Shown here piece after piece: positions 50,398 through 60,507 of a stretch of DNA of 64,000 nucleotides. The notes under the pieces were generated by a model. That model worked only from the letters and a program-made list of their open reading frames with translations. It had not been told where the DNA came from and ran no database searches. This DNA is from Bradyrhizobium sp. 164. Lineage in GTDB: Bacteria > Pseudomonadota > Alphaproteobacteria > Rhizobiales > Xanthobacteraceae. Positions within the stretch are counted from its first letter, which is position 1. The number at the start of each line of letters is the position of its first letter. Made by a program: the position numbers and the translations under genes. Where the stretch lies: positions 304,623 to 368,622 of the forward strand of contig NZ_JADPKA010000050.1 in the NCBI RefSeq assembly GCF_023073715.1. Direction: 5' to 3'.

Positions 50398-52104
50398 ATG
50401 TTTATGAATCAGCGCTGCCCGAAAGGGCGGCTCGCAATCTTTGGGCTGGCCGGATTTATCTGGCTGGCGAGCCTGATCTTTGGTCTGTCCGGAACCGTTG
50501 CCCATGAAGGCCACGATCACAGCGATGCCGACAAGCCGACGTTTGTGTCCTCAGCCTATCCAAGGGTTGCCGCGCGCTCCGAGCTTTATGAGATCGTCGG
50601 CATCCTAAAAGACGGCAAGCTTTCGGTCTTCCTTGATGATGCAGTTTCGAACGACCCGGTTTCGGACGCTGCCCTGCAAGTCACGATCGGGGATTCCGCC
50701 CCGATCGAGGCTTCAAGCCAGGAGGACGGAGTCTACACCGCCGCGATCCCGAACGGCACGCCGGCTGGATCGGTTGAAGTCATCTTCTCAATCAGCGCCG
50801 GCAAGGGGAATGATCTGCTGGTCGACTCGTTCATACCGACGCGTGCCGGCGATGCCCGGCTACCAGAACAGAAGCACGAGCATGGCTGGCTTTTCTCAAG
50901 CCGAACCGCCATCGCTGCCTCCGCGCTAGTTGCCTTGGGCCTCGGCCTTCTCTTCGCCTATTGGAGGCGACGCGGCCGCAGCATGGCCGCCTCCATTTCC
51001 GCCGTGATGGCAGCGGTGTTCGCCGTTCTCGCCGCCATCATGTTCGGCGAGGGGCGGACGAACGCAACGCAACCAAATCCGCCGGATGCTCCCGCACTGA
51101 GCGATGCCCCGCGGCGCCTGCAAGACGGCACCGTCTTCGCGGCCAAGCCGACGCAGCGGTTGCTTGATGTCCGGACCGCTGCAGCCGAGCTGCAGACAAT
51201 TCATCCCGCGGTTACGCTGATCGGCCGCGTCATGGCCGACCCCAACCGCAGCAGCATCGTGCAGAGCGTCTACGGGGGCCGCGTCGTTCCGATCGATGGC
51301 GGCATACCTCGCATTGGCCAAACCGTTCGCAAGGGCGATCTGCTCATCCAGATCGAGCCGCATCTGCCGGTCGCAGACCGCACGACGATCCTCGAAAAGG
51401 TGGGCGAGATCGAACAGTTGATGGCAGTCACGGAAAACAAGCTGCGGCGTCTGCGGCCGCTGGCCGAACGCGGCGCGGTGCCGCATGGGCAGGTCAACGA
51501 CCTGGAAAGTGAATTGGAGGGCCTGCGGGCGCGCCGCGAAACCGTCCGAAATTCCCGCACCGGGTTCGAGGAGCTGCGGGCATCGACCGACGGCGTCATC
51601 ACGTCCGCCAAGGTCGTGCCCGGCCAAGTCATTCAACCGCAGGACGTCCTGTTCCAGATCGCGGACCCAAGCAGCCTCTGGGTCGAAGCATTGGCCTATG
51701 ATGACATAGGATTGAAGCAGCCTGAAGCTGCAACGGCGATGGCCCCGAACGGGCAGCAGATTGCGCTGACCTTCGTCGGAACGAGCCGGGCACTGCGCCA
51801 GCATGCCACCGTGGTTCAGTTTGCGATGCCGGATCCGCCAACGGGCCTCAACATCGGCCAGCCGCTGAACGTGATGATCCAGAGCGGCGCCCCTGTCGCC
51901 GGCCTGATCTTTCCGCGCAATGCGGTCGTTCGCAGCGGCAATGGTGAGAACATCGTCTGGCTGCATGCCGGGCCCGAGCGCTTCGAGCCGAAACCCGTTC
52001 GCGTGCTGCCGGTCGACGCGGCCCGCGTGATAGTGGCGGCCGGCGTCAAGGAGGGCGAGCGCATTGTCATTCGCGGCACCGACCTCATCAATCAGATCCG
52101 GTAG
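50398..52104 (+). CDS. RND metal-efflux periplasmic adaptor (CzcB/CusB family) with extended N-terminus
   Basis: A 568-residue membrane fusion protein. A signal anchor is followed by HEGHDHSDADKP, a His-rich metal-binding stretch. A second membrane segment near 165-185 (AASALVALGLGLLFAYWRR) and a third (VMAAVFAVLAAIMFG) precede the adaptor part: barrel-sandwich hybrid VVPIDGGIPRIGQTVRKGDL, a coiled-coil hairpin (EIEQLMAVTENKLRRLRPLA) and beta-barrel (SLWVEALAYDDIGL). The extra membrane and His-rich N-terminal half, upstream of a normal adaptor, is unusual. GAGGGA precedes the ATG. Confidence 0.85.
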   Translation: MFMNQRCPKGRLAIFGLAGFIWLASLIFGLSGTVAHEGHDHSDADKPTFVSSAYPRVAARSELYEIVGILKDGKLSVFLDDAVSNDPVSDAALQVTIGDSAPIEASSQEDGVYTAAIPNGTPAGSVEVIFSISAGKGNDLLVDSFIPTRAGDARLPEQKHEHGWLFSSRTAIAASALVALGLGLLFAYWRRRGRSMAASISAVMAAVFAVLAAIMFGEGRTNATQPNPPDAPALSDAPRRLQDGTVFAAKPTQRLLDVRTAAAELQTIHPAVTLIGRVMADPNRSSIVQSVYGGRVVPIDGGIPRIGQTVRKGDLLIQIEPHLPVADRTTILEKVGEIEQLMAVTENKLRRLRPLAERGAVPHGQVNDLESELEGLRARRETVRNSRTGFEELRASTDGVITSAKVVPGQVIQPQDVLFQIADPSSLWVEALAYDDIGLKQPEAATAMAPNGQQIALTFVGTSRALRQHATVVQFAMPDPPTGLNIGQPLNVMIQSGAPVAGLIFPRNAVVRSGNGENIVWLHAGPERFEPKPVRVLPVDAARVIVAAGVKEGERIVIRGTDLINQIR

Positions 52105-52111
52105 ACCGCTC

Positions 52112-55100
52112 ATGTTCAAGCTCATCGTGCAAACAAGTTTGCGCAATCGCCTGTTCGTTCTGGCAGTAGCCGCCGTGCTGGTTGGCTACGGGCTGGTCGT
52201 CCTGCCGAGCGTCTCCGTCGACGTCTTGCCGGATATCAACCGCCCGACCGTCAACATCCTGACCGAGGCGGAGGGACTGGCGCCCCAGGAGGTCGAGCAA
52301 CTGGTGACGTTTCCGATCGAGACGTCAATGAACGGCATGCCCGGCGTGATCCGGGTACGCTCGGTCTCGGGCGTCGGTCTGTCGGTCGTTTACGTCGAAT
52401 TCGATTGGGGCATCGACGTCTACCGCGCCCGGCAATTCGTCTCGGAGCGGCTGGCGCTGATCCGCGAACAATTGCCCTCTTCGGTCAATCCCCAGATGGG
52501 GCCGGTGACATCGATCATGGGCGAGATCATGCTATTCGCGTTGACGAGCGATGGCACAGGTTCGCCCATGGAAGTGCGCGAGATCGCCGACTTCGTCGTC
52601 AGGCCGCAACTCCTCGCCATTCCCGGCGTCGCCCAGGTGATACCCATCGGCGGCGAGGTCCGGCAATACCGCGTGACGCCGAACGTTGCCACCATGCAGG
52701 CACTCAGCATCACCCACGACCAGATCGAGCAGGCGGTCGCCAAGTTCGGCACCAACAGCGGCGGCGGCTTCGTTGACCAGCATGGCCGCGAATATCTGAT
52801 CCGCAATGTCGGGCTCACCAGGCGTCTCGAGGACCTCGGCAACACCGTCGTTGCGAGCCGCGACCAGCAGCCGATCCTGCTGAAGCAGGTCGCCGCCGTC
52901 GATTTCGCGGCGCGCACCAAGCGGGGCGACGCCGGGTACAATGGCAAGCCCGCCGTCATCATCAGCGTCATGAAGCAGCCGGCTGCTGATACCGTGGCAT
53001 TGACGCGCAATATCGAAGCCGGGCTGAAGGAGCTGCAGCGCACCATACGTTCGGGAATTAACGTGACTAACATGCAATTCCGTCAGGCCACGTTCATCGA
53101 GACATCGATAAGCAATGTCGAGCACGTTCTGGCCGAAGCCGCCATCGTCGTCGCCGTGGTCCTGTTCGTGTTCCTGATGAACGGACGGGCCGCGTTGGTT
53201 TCGCTGACGGCCATTCCGATATCGATCCTTGTGACAGTCCTGGTGTTCCGCGCCTTCGGCCTCACGATCAACACGATGACCCTTGGCGGCCTCGCCATCG
53301 CGATCGGCGAACTGGTCGACGATGCCGTGGTGGACGTCGAAAACATTTTGCGGCGCTTGCGGGAGAACGCCGCGTCGAGCACGCCGCGTCCTGTTCTGGA
53401 CGTGATCTCCGGGGCGAGCCAGGAGGTTCGTTCCGGCATCGTCTATGCAACGATGATCATCGTTCTCGTCTTTGTGCCGCTATTCGCCCTTCCGGGCATC
53501 GAAGGGCGGCTGTTCACGCCGCTTGGCGTGGCCTATGTGGTCTCGATCCTCGCTTCGCTGCTGACGTCGATCACGGTGACGCCTGTTCTGTCCTACTATC
53601 TGCTTTCGAAACGAGCGCGTTCGGGTGACCGCGAGAGCCTGATCGTCACCAAGCTGAAGCAGGCCAATCGGCGGGTGCTGGGTTGGGCTTTCGAGCGGCG
53701 GGGTCTCGTGCTGAGCTCCGTCGCGGCGGCGGTCATGGTGGCAGGCTACGCCGCGAGCCAGATGCCTCGCAGTTTTCTTCCACCCTTCAACGAAGGGACG
53801 CTGGTGCTGTCGCTGCAGTACAATCCAGGCATTTCGCTCGCGGAATCGAACCGTCTTGGACTGCTGGCGGAACAGTTGCTCGCAAAGGTGCCCGAGGTGA
53901 AATCGGTCGGACGCCGCACCGGCCGCGCCGAGCTCGATGAGCACGCCGAAGGCGTGCACTTCAGCGAGATCGATGTCGATCTCGTTCCGTCCAAGCGCCA
54001 AAAGGCGGACATCTATACGAGCATCAGGGAAGCTCTATCCGCACTGCCGGCGTCAGTTGCCATCGGACAGCCGATCAGCCATCGCCTGGATCATCTCCAG
54101 TCGGGTATTCGTGCCCAGATCGTGCTCAAGATCTTTGGGCACGACATCGAGATGTTGCGCCGCCTGTCCGAAACGGTGCGCCAACGTCTATCGACGATTC
54201 CCGGTCTGGTCGATCTCCAGGTCGAAAAGCAGGTGCTTATTCCGCAGGTGCGGGTTCAGGTCGACCATGCCCGCGCCGCACTTCATGGCCTGACGCCGGC
54301 CGCGATCACCCAGGCACTCGACGCGCTGTCCAACGGCCGGAAGGTCTCTCAGATCGTCGACGGCAATCGCCGCTTCGACGTCATCATGCGCCTTTCTGAG
54401 CAAGACCGGTCGACAACAGGCCTGCAAAACCTGCTTATTCCGACCGGCTTGGAATTCGTTCCGCTCAGCGCTTTGGCTGAAGTCGTCGAGACAGACGGGC
54501 CGAACCAGATTCAGCGCGAGGGGACCCAGCGCAGGATCGTTGTCTATGGCAATGGGGACGGACGCCGCGACATCGCCGATATCGCTGCCGACATTCAGAA
54601 GGCGATTCGGGAACTTGAATTTCCGCAAGGCTACACGACCAACCTTGAGGGCGCCTTTCAGGCCCAGCAGGAGGCGTCGTGGCGCATCGGCATTCTGTCG
54701 CTGGCGTCCCTGACGCTGATCTTCATCGTCCTCTACGGCCGTTACCGATCAACCGCGCTATCGCTGATCATCATGGGCGGCATACCGCTCGCCCTGATCG
54801 GCAGCGTCGGCGCGCTGAAGATCTCCGGCCAGCCGCTGTCGGTGGCGTCGATGATCGGCTTCATCACGCTTGCCGGCATCTCAGCGCGCAACGGGATCCT
54901 GAAGATCTCCCATTACATCAATCTCGCCATTCACGAGGGCGAGCGTTTCGGAATCGGGCTGGTCGTTCGCGGTAGCATGGAGCGTCTCAGCCCCGTTCTG
55001 ATGACGGCGCTTTGTGCCGGATTGGCGCTTACGCCGCTCTTGATCGGCGCGGACGAGCCGGGCCGGGAGATCCTGCACCCCGTGGCCGTGACGATCTTTG

Positions 55101-55231
55101 GCGGCCTGCTCAGCGCCACGATCCTCGATACCGTCGTGACCCCAATTCTGTTTCTGACGTTTGGCAAGCAGCCGTTGGAGCGGCTGATGGCCGGGCATGC
55201 TGCAAGGTTTACCCCCGCGGAAGCTCACTGA
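52112..55231 (+). CDS. Heavy-metal RND efflux pump (HME/CzcA-type permease subunit)
   Basis: A 1039-residue inner-membrane proton/metal antiporter with twelve predicted helices and two large periplasmic loops. N-terminal MFKLIVQTSLRNRLFVLAVA, VDVLPDINRPTVNILTEAEG and the TM4 motif AIGELVDDAVVDVENILRR, where the DD and E are proton-relay residues, identify the heavy-metal class. YNGKPAVIISVMKQPAADTV and GISARNGILKISHYI complete it. The start at 52112 lies eight bases after the adaptor stop, in one operon. Metal specificity (Cd/Zn/Co/Ni or Cu/Ag) is not clear. Confidence 0.95.
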   Translation: MFKLIVQTSLRNRLFVLAVAAVLVGYGLVVLPSVSVDVLPDINRPTVNILTEAEGLAPQEVEQLVTFPIETSMNGMPGVIRVRSVSGVGLSVVYVEFDWGIDVYRARQFVSERLALIREQLPSSVNPQMGPVTSIMGEIMLFALTSDGTGSPMEVREIADFVVRPQLLAIPGVAQVIPIGGEVRQYRVTPNVATMQALSITHDQIEQAVAKFGTNSGGGFVDQHGREYLIRNVGLTRRLEDLGNTVVASRDQQPILLKQVAAVDFAARTKRGDAGYNGKPAVIISVMKQPAADTVALTRNIEAGLKELQRTIRSGINVTNMQFRQATFIETSISNVEHVLAEAAIVVAVVLFVFLMNGRAALVSLTAIPISILVTVLVFRAFGLTINTMTLGGLAIAIGELVDDAVVDVENILRRLRENAASSTPRPVLDVISGASQEVRSGIVYATMIIVLVFVPLFALPGIEGRLFTPLGVAYVVSILASLLTSITVTPVLSYYLLSKRARSGDRESLIVTKLKQANRRVLGWAFERRGLVLSSVAAAVMVAGYAASQMPRSFLPPFNEGTLVLSLQYNPGISLAESNRLGLLAEQLLAKVPEVKSVGRRTGRAELDEHAEGVHFSEIDVDLVPSKRQKADIYTSIREALSALPASVAIGQPISHRLDHLQSGIRAQIVLKIFGHDIEMLRRLSETVRQRLSTIPGLVDLQVEKQVLIPQVRVQVDHARAALHGLTPAAITQALDALSNGRKVSQIVDGNRRFDVIMRLSEQDRSTTGLQNLLIPTGLEFVPLSALAEVVETDGPNQIQREGTQRRIVVYGNGDGRRDIADIAADIQKAIRELEFPQGYTTNLEGAFQAQQEASWRIGILSLASLTLIFIVLYGRYRSTALSLIIMGGIPLALIGSVGALKISGQPLSVASMIGFITLAGISARNGILKISHYINLAIHEGERFGIGLVVRGSMERLSPVLMTALCAGLALTPLLIGADEPGREILHPVAVTIFGGLLSATILDTVVTPILFLTFGKQPLERLMAGHAARFTPAEAH

Positions 55232-55259
55232 CTTCGCACAACCTACCGAGGAGCCACCA

Positions 55260-55631
55260 ATGAGAAAATACATCTTCCCGGCCGTGATGGCTGTGATCGC
55301 CACAATGCCGGACCTTGCCATGGCACAGACGAAGGGCAGCAACGGCGGTCCCGTCGTCAGATCGCAGGGACATCCGATCGAGTTTGTCCGCAAGGGCACG
55401 GAAATCGTCTTTTATGTGGGCGACGACGATGGTTCTCCGCTGTCGACCAAGGACATGTGGGGGCGCGCAACGATTCAAGACGGCGGCAAGACCGTCACCG
55501 TTCCGCTTGCGCCGGCCAATCCCAACATGATGACGGGAAAGCTGCAGGCCGAGCTGTCACCAAAGGCCATCGTGGTGTTTTCCGCGAGCTTGCATGGTCA
55601 TTCCCTGACGGCCAGGTACACCGCGGAATAG
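55260..55631 (+). CDS. Small periplasmic protein downstream of the metal pump
   Basis: A 123-residue exported protein: signal peptide MRKYIFPAVMAVIATMPDLA ending near LAMAQT, then a beta-rich region GTEIVFYVGDDDGSPLSTKD, MWGRATIQDGGKTV and SASLHGHSLTARYTAE. It starts 28 bases after the pump and is probably the last gene of the operon. It may be a periplasmic metal chaperone, but no Cys or His cluster supports that. Terminal SLTARYT may be a beta-strand. Confidence 0.7.
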   Translation: MRKYIFPAVMAVIATMPDLAMAQTKGSNGGPVVRSQGHPIEFVRKGTEIVFYVGDDDGSPLSTKDMWGRATIQDGGKTVTVPLAPANPNMMTGKLQAELSPKAIVVFSASLHGHSLTARYTAE

Positions 55632-56009
55632 TCAGCGCATAATTATAAAAAGGCGCGGCACTTGGCGCCAATGATGCAGGCCGCCGAGGTCGGGATGCGG
55701 GCTGCGGTGCCTGGACAGCGGCACGTGACCCCAAGTCGGACATCCTCCTAGACTACGGCTCACAAGTCCGCGGCTAAGTGCTAGGCTCCTTCTTGTCGCA
55801 GCGACGTGGTTCGTCTGGCCGTTCGGAGGGCACTTTGACTGAGCAGCGGGTTCAAAGGCGACTAGCGGCGATTTAGCCGCTGACGTGGTCGTCTACTCCG
55901 CGCTGATGCAGTGCGCTGAGGAATCTGGAGCGGCGAGGCCGCAGCTCCAGCAAGGCACATGAGCGGCTGAGGTTCAGCCGCGCACGTACCCCATGATTAT
56001 GCCGGCGTG
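55632..56009. other. Gene-free region after the metal-efflux operon
   Basis: About 380 bases between the operon and the convergent phasin gene. A GCGGCGATTTAGCCGC hairpin-like segment occurs near 55867, and GCGCGGCACTTGGCGCC near 55656. No gene or clear terminator is seen. Confidence 0.4.
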
Positions 56010-56606
56010 CTAGGCAGCCTGCCGCATGCGTTCGATACTCTGGGTTATATGGTTTCCGGCGTCGTCAGCCACCTTCAGAGACATGTCCGCCATCCGGCGG
56101 CTGGTATCCAAGGCGCTACTGACCGTGTCGCGCATCAGATCAGTCTGCAAGGCCGCCAAATCGTGAGGAGTTCGGCAGCGCCAGAGTTCATTCATGCGGT
56201 CCATGGTCCTCTCGATCTGCTGTCGAACGAAATCAAAGTACTCGCGTGACATGCCATTCATTCCTTTGGCCACTGCGGTCGTAGAGTACATGATTGCTTC
56301 GGCGTTGCGGACCGAGCGTTCCGTTGCCCGCTGCGCTTCATTGCCCGTCAAACCGAACGTGCGACCAAGCTGATCAGTCGAGCGGCCCATCATCGCGGTG
56401 GCCATGTCGACGCCGAAGCGCCAAGTGTTTTGCAGCATCTCGGCATTTTGTCGCAGCAGGTGGCTGCTGGCTTGGGCCACCTCCTCGCCGGCCTCAGCGG
56501 TAGCTAAGCCGATCCGTCTGGTCTGCTCCGCGGTCCTCTCGGCGGCGCGGCGGATTGTGTCCTCAGGGCTCTGCGTAGACTTTTCCTCCTGGCGTGGATT
56601 GGCCAT
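56010..56606 (-). CDS. Phasin family protein
   Basis: A 198-residue amphipathic helical protein of the phasin family that coats polyhydroxyalkanoate granules. Long helices dominate: TIRRAAERTAEQTRRIGLAT, AGEEVAQASSHLLRQNAEML, and the central MYSTTAVAKGMNGMSREYFD with FVRQQIERTMDRMNELW. No signal peptide. ATG 56606 is fixed by GGAG seven bases upstream; another in-frame ATG lies four codons earlier. PHB storage is usual in rhizobia; a PHA synthase gene is not in this window. Confidence 0.88.
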   Translation of the reverse strand: MANPRQEEKSTQSPEDTIRRAAERTAEQTRRIGLATAEAGEEVAQASSHLLRQNAEMLQNTWRFGVDMATAMMGRSTDQLGRTFGLTGNEAQRATERSVRNAEAIMYSTTAVAKGMNGMSREYFDFVRQQIERTMDRMNELWRCRTPHDLAALQTDLMRDTVSSALDTSRRMADMSLKVADDAGNHITQSIERMRQAA

Positions 56607-56844
56607 TTGTTGCTCCATCGTTGTTGTTGGTGAGGTCGGATCCTATGCTCTCCGTCACAGGTGCGATCCTACGCGAGCAAACGTGGGCATTTCTGGACCG
56701 TTCCGGGGCGAGCGATTTTTTAATCAATCCTCCGCCATTGCGCGCAGGAACGAGCGCTTCAACTTCCAATTATTCGATGGATTGGCTGATCTGCTCGGCA
56801 CCGCGGGTCTCGTGTTCTGACCCCTCGATCATCAAGGCTCGATC

Positions 56845-57786
56845 ATGACCGCCGCCGAAACCGTATTGCTCATCGCCGCCTTGTTATTAGCACTTCTCAT
56901 CATCGGCAACGTCGGCTTCTCCAAACTGGCCGCGTGGAGGAATCCACCAATCGGCAAGTTCCTCGAGTGCGACGGCGTGGTACTCCACTATATCGATCGG
57001 GGCGATCCCGCGGCTCCTTGTGTTGTGCTGCTCCATGGCAACGGATCCATGATCCAGGACTTCACGATCAGTGGCCTGGTCGATCTTCTTGCTCGTAGCA
57101 ATCGCGTGGTGTGCTTCGACCGCCCGGGCTTTGGCTATAGTCAGCGGCCGCGGCGCCGAATATGGACCGCAGCAGCTCAAGCAGCTCTATTGGTGAAGGC
57201 GCTCAATCAACTCGGGATCCGCGATCCTGTGGTGCTGGGCCATTCTTGGGGCGCCTTTGTCGCTATCGCTCTCGGCGTGCGGAAGGATTATCCGATCCGG
57301 GGTCTTGTGCTTGCGTCCGGGTATTACTTCCCGACCGTCCGATTGGACGTGTGGCTGATGGCCGGTCCAGCCATACCGGTGCTAGGCGACTTGGTCAGTT
57401 ACACTGTCGCGCCGATCATTTCGTGGGCCGTCTTGCCGGGAGCTCTCCGTAAGATCTTCGCGCCCCGTTCTGTCCCGCAGACGTTCAAGAATGAATTTCC
57501 AGCGTCTCTCGTTCTCAGACCCACACAGTTGAGGGCGGCTGCGGAGGAAAGTGCACTCCTCATTCCAACTGCGGCACAATTCCAATCCTATTATTCGACC
57601 ATGGCCCATCAAGTGCAAATATTCCACGGAACAGAGGACCAGGTGGTCGAACACAACCAAGCGCGAGATTTACATCAGGCACTGCCCCGGTCCGATCTTC
57701 ATCTCGTTCCGAATGCCGGGCATATGGTCACGTACGCAGATCCCGCCGCCATTGTACAAGCCGTTAATTCAATAGCAAATTCCTGA
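56845..57786 (+). CDS. Alpha/beta hydrolase with N-terminal membrane anchor
   Basis: A 313-residue hydrolase. Residues 1-30 form a membrane anchor (TVLLIAALLLALLIIGNVGF). The hydrolase core follows: VVLLHGNGSMIQDF (oxyanion turn), the nucleophile Ser in VVLGHSWGAFVAI, and the catalytic His in VPNAGHMVTYADP, with an Asp in FHGTEDQVVEH. A pfam-type alpha/beta-hydrolase fold-1 member; substrate unknown. No neighbour suggests a pathway. Confidence 0.88.
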   Translation: MTAAETVLLIAALLLALLIIGNVGFSKLAAWRNPPIGKFLECDGVVLHYIDRGDPAAPCVVLLHGNGSMIQDFTISGLVDLLARSNRVVCFDRPGFGYSQRPRRRIWTAAAQAALLVKALNQLGIRDPVVLGHSWGAFVAIALGVRKDYPIRGLVLASGYYFPTVRLDVWLMAGPAIPVLGDLVSYTVAPIISWAVLPGALRKIFAPRSVPQTFKNEFPASLVLRPTQLRAAAEESALLIPTAAQFQSYYSTMAHQVQIFHGTEDQVVEHNQARDLHQALPRSDLHLVPNAGHMVTYADPAAIVQAVNSIANS

Positions 57787-57966
57787 GGCCGGTGGCTTGT
57801 CTATCGCTTGGACCTCGCCGGAAGAAGAGCACTCGGCTTGCGCAAAGCGAACCTTCGGGCATCTTTGCGATGAACCAGCAGTGACGTGCTGAGAGCACCG
57901 ATGGCCACGGCGGACCCGGCCTCACTAACAAGCGCCATTTCTACTTTAATTGGCCGGCGACGGCCG

Positions 57967-58497
57967 TCACTGCGCCCTGCGACGCACTGGCGCAGCAGCC
58001 GGCCGCAATTCCATTCTCGATATGCCTGCCGCGATGTTCACACCCGTTTGCGCCTGAACGGATACCGGTTGCAAGGCGATCGTGCGATCCGACCCGCCCA
58101 CAAGAAGGTTGGCACCAACTCCGGCGCCAACAGTGCCGCCGGCGGTCGCGCCTGCATAGGTTCCAGCCAACGCGGCGTGGCGAACCGCGGTCGGGGCATA
58201 AACGGCCCAAACGAGCTGACCGCCGGACGTGGCCCCTATATCGAGACCAAGCGTGCTGACGGTGCCTTCATAAGCCTCGCGCGCCCTGCCTCTCGCCGAT
58301 GCATAGATGCAGCTCAACTGCCGTTGTCCAGCAACAATCATGCCGACCCCGGGCGATATGTTGCACGTGAGTGTGCCGACTCTCGGTCGTCCGGCCTCCT
58401 GCGCCGCTGCCGGAACCGTGGCGAGCACGAGGGCCAGGGCCGCGCACGCTGTCGCCAAATTGGTCAGCCTTGTTTCGTTCAGCTTTGTCCCAATCAT
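57967..58497 (-). CDS. DUF992 family exported protein
   Basis: A 176-residue periplasmic protein. Signal peptide (ALALVLATVPAAAQ) is followed by the DUF992 pattern VGTLTCNISPGVGMIVAGQR with two conserved Cys, LGLDIGATSGGQLVWAVYAP and GTYAGATAGGTVGAGVGANL. Family function is unknown. The frame ends in a low-complexity tail. It faces the hydrolase gene convergently. Confidence 0.85.
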   Translation of the reverse strand: MIGTKLNETRLTNLATACAALALVLATVPAAAQEAGRPRVGTLTCNISPGVGMIVAGQRQLSCIYASARGRAREAYEGTVSTLGLDIGATSGGQLVWAVYAPTAVRHAALAGTYAGATAGGTVGAGVGANLLVGGSDRTIALQPVSVQAQTGVNIAAGISRMELRPAAAPVRRRAQ

Positions 58498-58847
58498 GAG
58501 GGCCTCCGTCGAGCCTATTCTGATGGTCCTTCAATACGCGCTCACCCAGCGATGTTCCTGTTGTTGGGGAAGCGAATAAGAGTACAGGAAAAATCTCTGA
58601 TCTGTCGAAGCAGCGCCGGACGCGACGTGTGGCCGGGCTCTGACGCTCATGCGACCAGCTGCGAGGACGATTATTTCAGGTGCCGAGGTGTCTTCAAGGT
58701 GGACAGAATTGCCAAGCGATTTGTAGCGGCGGCGAATGAGATGGAGGCGCCCTAGCCGACGCGCCAGGATTCGGGTCCCGCCGGGCTTCCCCTGATGGCC
58801 GGCATGGCCTATGACGCTGCAACGCAAAAATTCCCCCAAAGACAAGC
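58498..58847. other. Gene-free region upstream of the ABC-F gene
   Basis: About 350 bases with no convincing coding frame. It likely holds the divergent promoters of the DUF992 gene and the ABC-F gene. A run of TGTTCCTGTTGTTGGGGAAG near 58551 is the most A/T-rich part. Confidence 0.4.
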
Positions 58848-60470
58848 ATGATCCGCCTCGACAACGTCAGCAAGCAAGCCGGCCACCAGATCCTCTTCAT
58901 CGAAGCCTCCGCCGCTCTCAACAAAGGCGAGAAGATCGGCCTCGTTGGTCCGAACGGCGCCGGCAAGACCACCTTGTTCCGCATGATTGCCGGAGAGGAA
59001 CTGCCCGACGAGGGCCAGGTCTCGACCGATCGCGGCATCAGCATCGGCTATTTCAGCCAGGATGTCGGCGAGATGAGCGGCCGCAGTGCCGTGGCCGAAG
59101 TCATGAATGGCGCAGGTCCCGTCAGCGAGGTCGCGGCCGAGCTGCGCGAGCTCGAGGCCGCGATGGCCGATCCTGACAAGGCCGACGCGATGGACGAGAT
59201 CATCGCCCGCTATGGCGAGGTGCAGCACCGGTTCGAGGAGCTCGACGGCTATGCGCTCGACGGCCGCGCCCGCGAGGCGCTCTCCGGCCTCGGCTTTAGC
59301 CAGGAGATGATGGATGGTGACGTCGGCAAGCTCTCCGGTGGTTGGAAGATGCGCGTGGCGCTGGCGCGCATCCTTTTGATGCGTCCCGACGTGATGCTGC
59401 TCGACGAGCCGAGCAACCATCTCGATCTGGAAAGCCTGATCTGGCTGGAAAAATTCCTGCACGATTACGAAGGCACGCTGCTGATGACCTCGCATGACCG
59501 CGAGTTCATCAACCGCGTGATCTCCAAGGTGATCGAGATCGATTCCGGCTCGCTCACCACCTACGCCGGCGATTACGAATTCTACGAGCAACAGCGGGCG
59601 CAGAACGAGAAGCAGCAGCAGGCGCAGTTCGAGCGCCAGCAGGCCATGCTCGCCAAGGAGATCAAGTTCATCGAGCGCTTCAAGGCGCGTGCCTCGCATG
59701 CCGCCCAGGTGCAGAGCCGGGTCAAGAAGCTCGACAAGATCGAACGCGTCGAGCCGCCGCGCCGCCGCCAGAGCGTTGCGTTCGACTTCCCGCCGGCGCC
59801 GCGCTCGGGCGAGGATGTCGTGGCGCTCAAGAACGTGCACAAGGGCTATGGCAACAAGTGCATCTATGATGGTCTCGACTTCATGATCCGCCGCCGCGAG
59901 CGCTGGTGCGTGATGGGCGTCAACGGCGCCGGCAAGTCGACGCTGCTCAAGCTGGTTGCCGGCGCGAGCGAGCCGGACGAAGGCACGGTGGCGCTCGGGG
60001 GCAGCGTCAAGATGGGCTATTTCGCCCAGCATGCGATGGATTTGCTCGACGGGGAGCGCACCGTGTTCCAGTCGCTGGAGGACGCGTTTCCAACCGCGGG
60101 GCAGGGCTCCTTGCGCGCGCTCGCCGGCTGCTTCGGCTTCTCCGGCGATGATGTCGAGAAGCGCTGCCGGGTGTTGTCAGGCGGCGAGAAGGCGCGCCTG
60201 GTGATGGCCAAGATGCTGTTCGATCCGCCGAACTTTTTGGTGCTGGACGAGCCGACCAACCATCTCGACCTCGCGACCAAGGAGATGCTGATCAATGCGC
60301 TGTCGGATTTCGAGGGCACCATGCTGTTCGTCTCGCATGACCGGCATTTCCTGGCGACGCTATCCAACCGCGTGCTGGAGCTGACGCCGGAGGGCATCCA
60401 CCAATATGGCGGTGGCTACACGGAATACGTCGCACGCACCGGGCAGGAGGCGCCGGGATTGCGGAGTTAG
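58848..60470 (+). CDS. ABC-F family ATPase
   Basis: A 540-residue soluble protein with two ATPase domains and no membrane segment, of the translation-related ABC-F family. Walker A sites: GPNGAGKTT (34-42) and GVNGAGKST near residue 357. Signature motifs KLSGGWKMRVALA and VLSGGEKARLVMA, and Walker B DEPSNHLDLE and DEPTNHLDLA. The inter-domain linker has KFIERFKARASHAAQVQSRV, a P-site interacting helix pair. It could be YbiT- or EttA-like; subgroup is not resolved. RBS is not obvious. Confidence 0.93.
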   Translation: MIRLDNVSKQAGHQILFIEASAALNKGEKIGLVGPNGAGKTTLFRMIAGEELPDEGQVSTDRGISIGYFSQDVGEMSGRSAVAEVMNGAGPVSEVAAELRELEAAMADPDKADAMDEIIARYGEVQHRFEELDGYALDGRAREALSGLGFSQEMMDGDVGKLSGGWKMRVALARILLMRPDVMLLDEPSNHLDLESLIWLEKFLHDYEGTLLMTSHDREFINRVISKVIEIDSGSLTTYAGDYEFYEQQRAQNEKQQQAQFERQQAMLAKEIKFIERFKARASHAAQVQSRVKKLDKIERVEPPRRRQSVAFDFPPAPRSGEDVVALKNVHKGYGNKCIYDGLDFMIRRRERWCVMGVNGAGKSTLLKLVAGASEPDEGTVALGGSVKMGYFAQHAMDLLDGERTVFQSLEDAFPTAGQGSLRALAGCFGFSGDDVEKRCRVLSGGEKARLVMAKMLFDPPNFLVLDEPTNHLDLATKEMLINALSDFEGTMLFVSHDRHFLATLSNRVLELTPEGIHQYGGGYTEYVARTGQEAPGLRS

Positions 60471-60507
60471 GGCAGTTCGTTACAGGCTGGGCTGGCGATT
60501 TGCGCGT

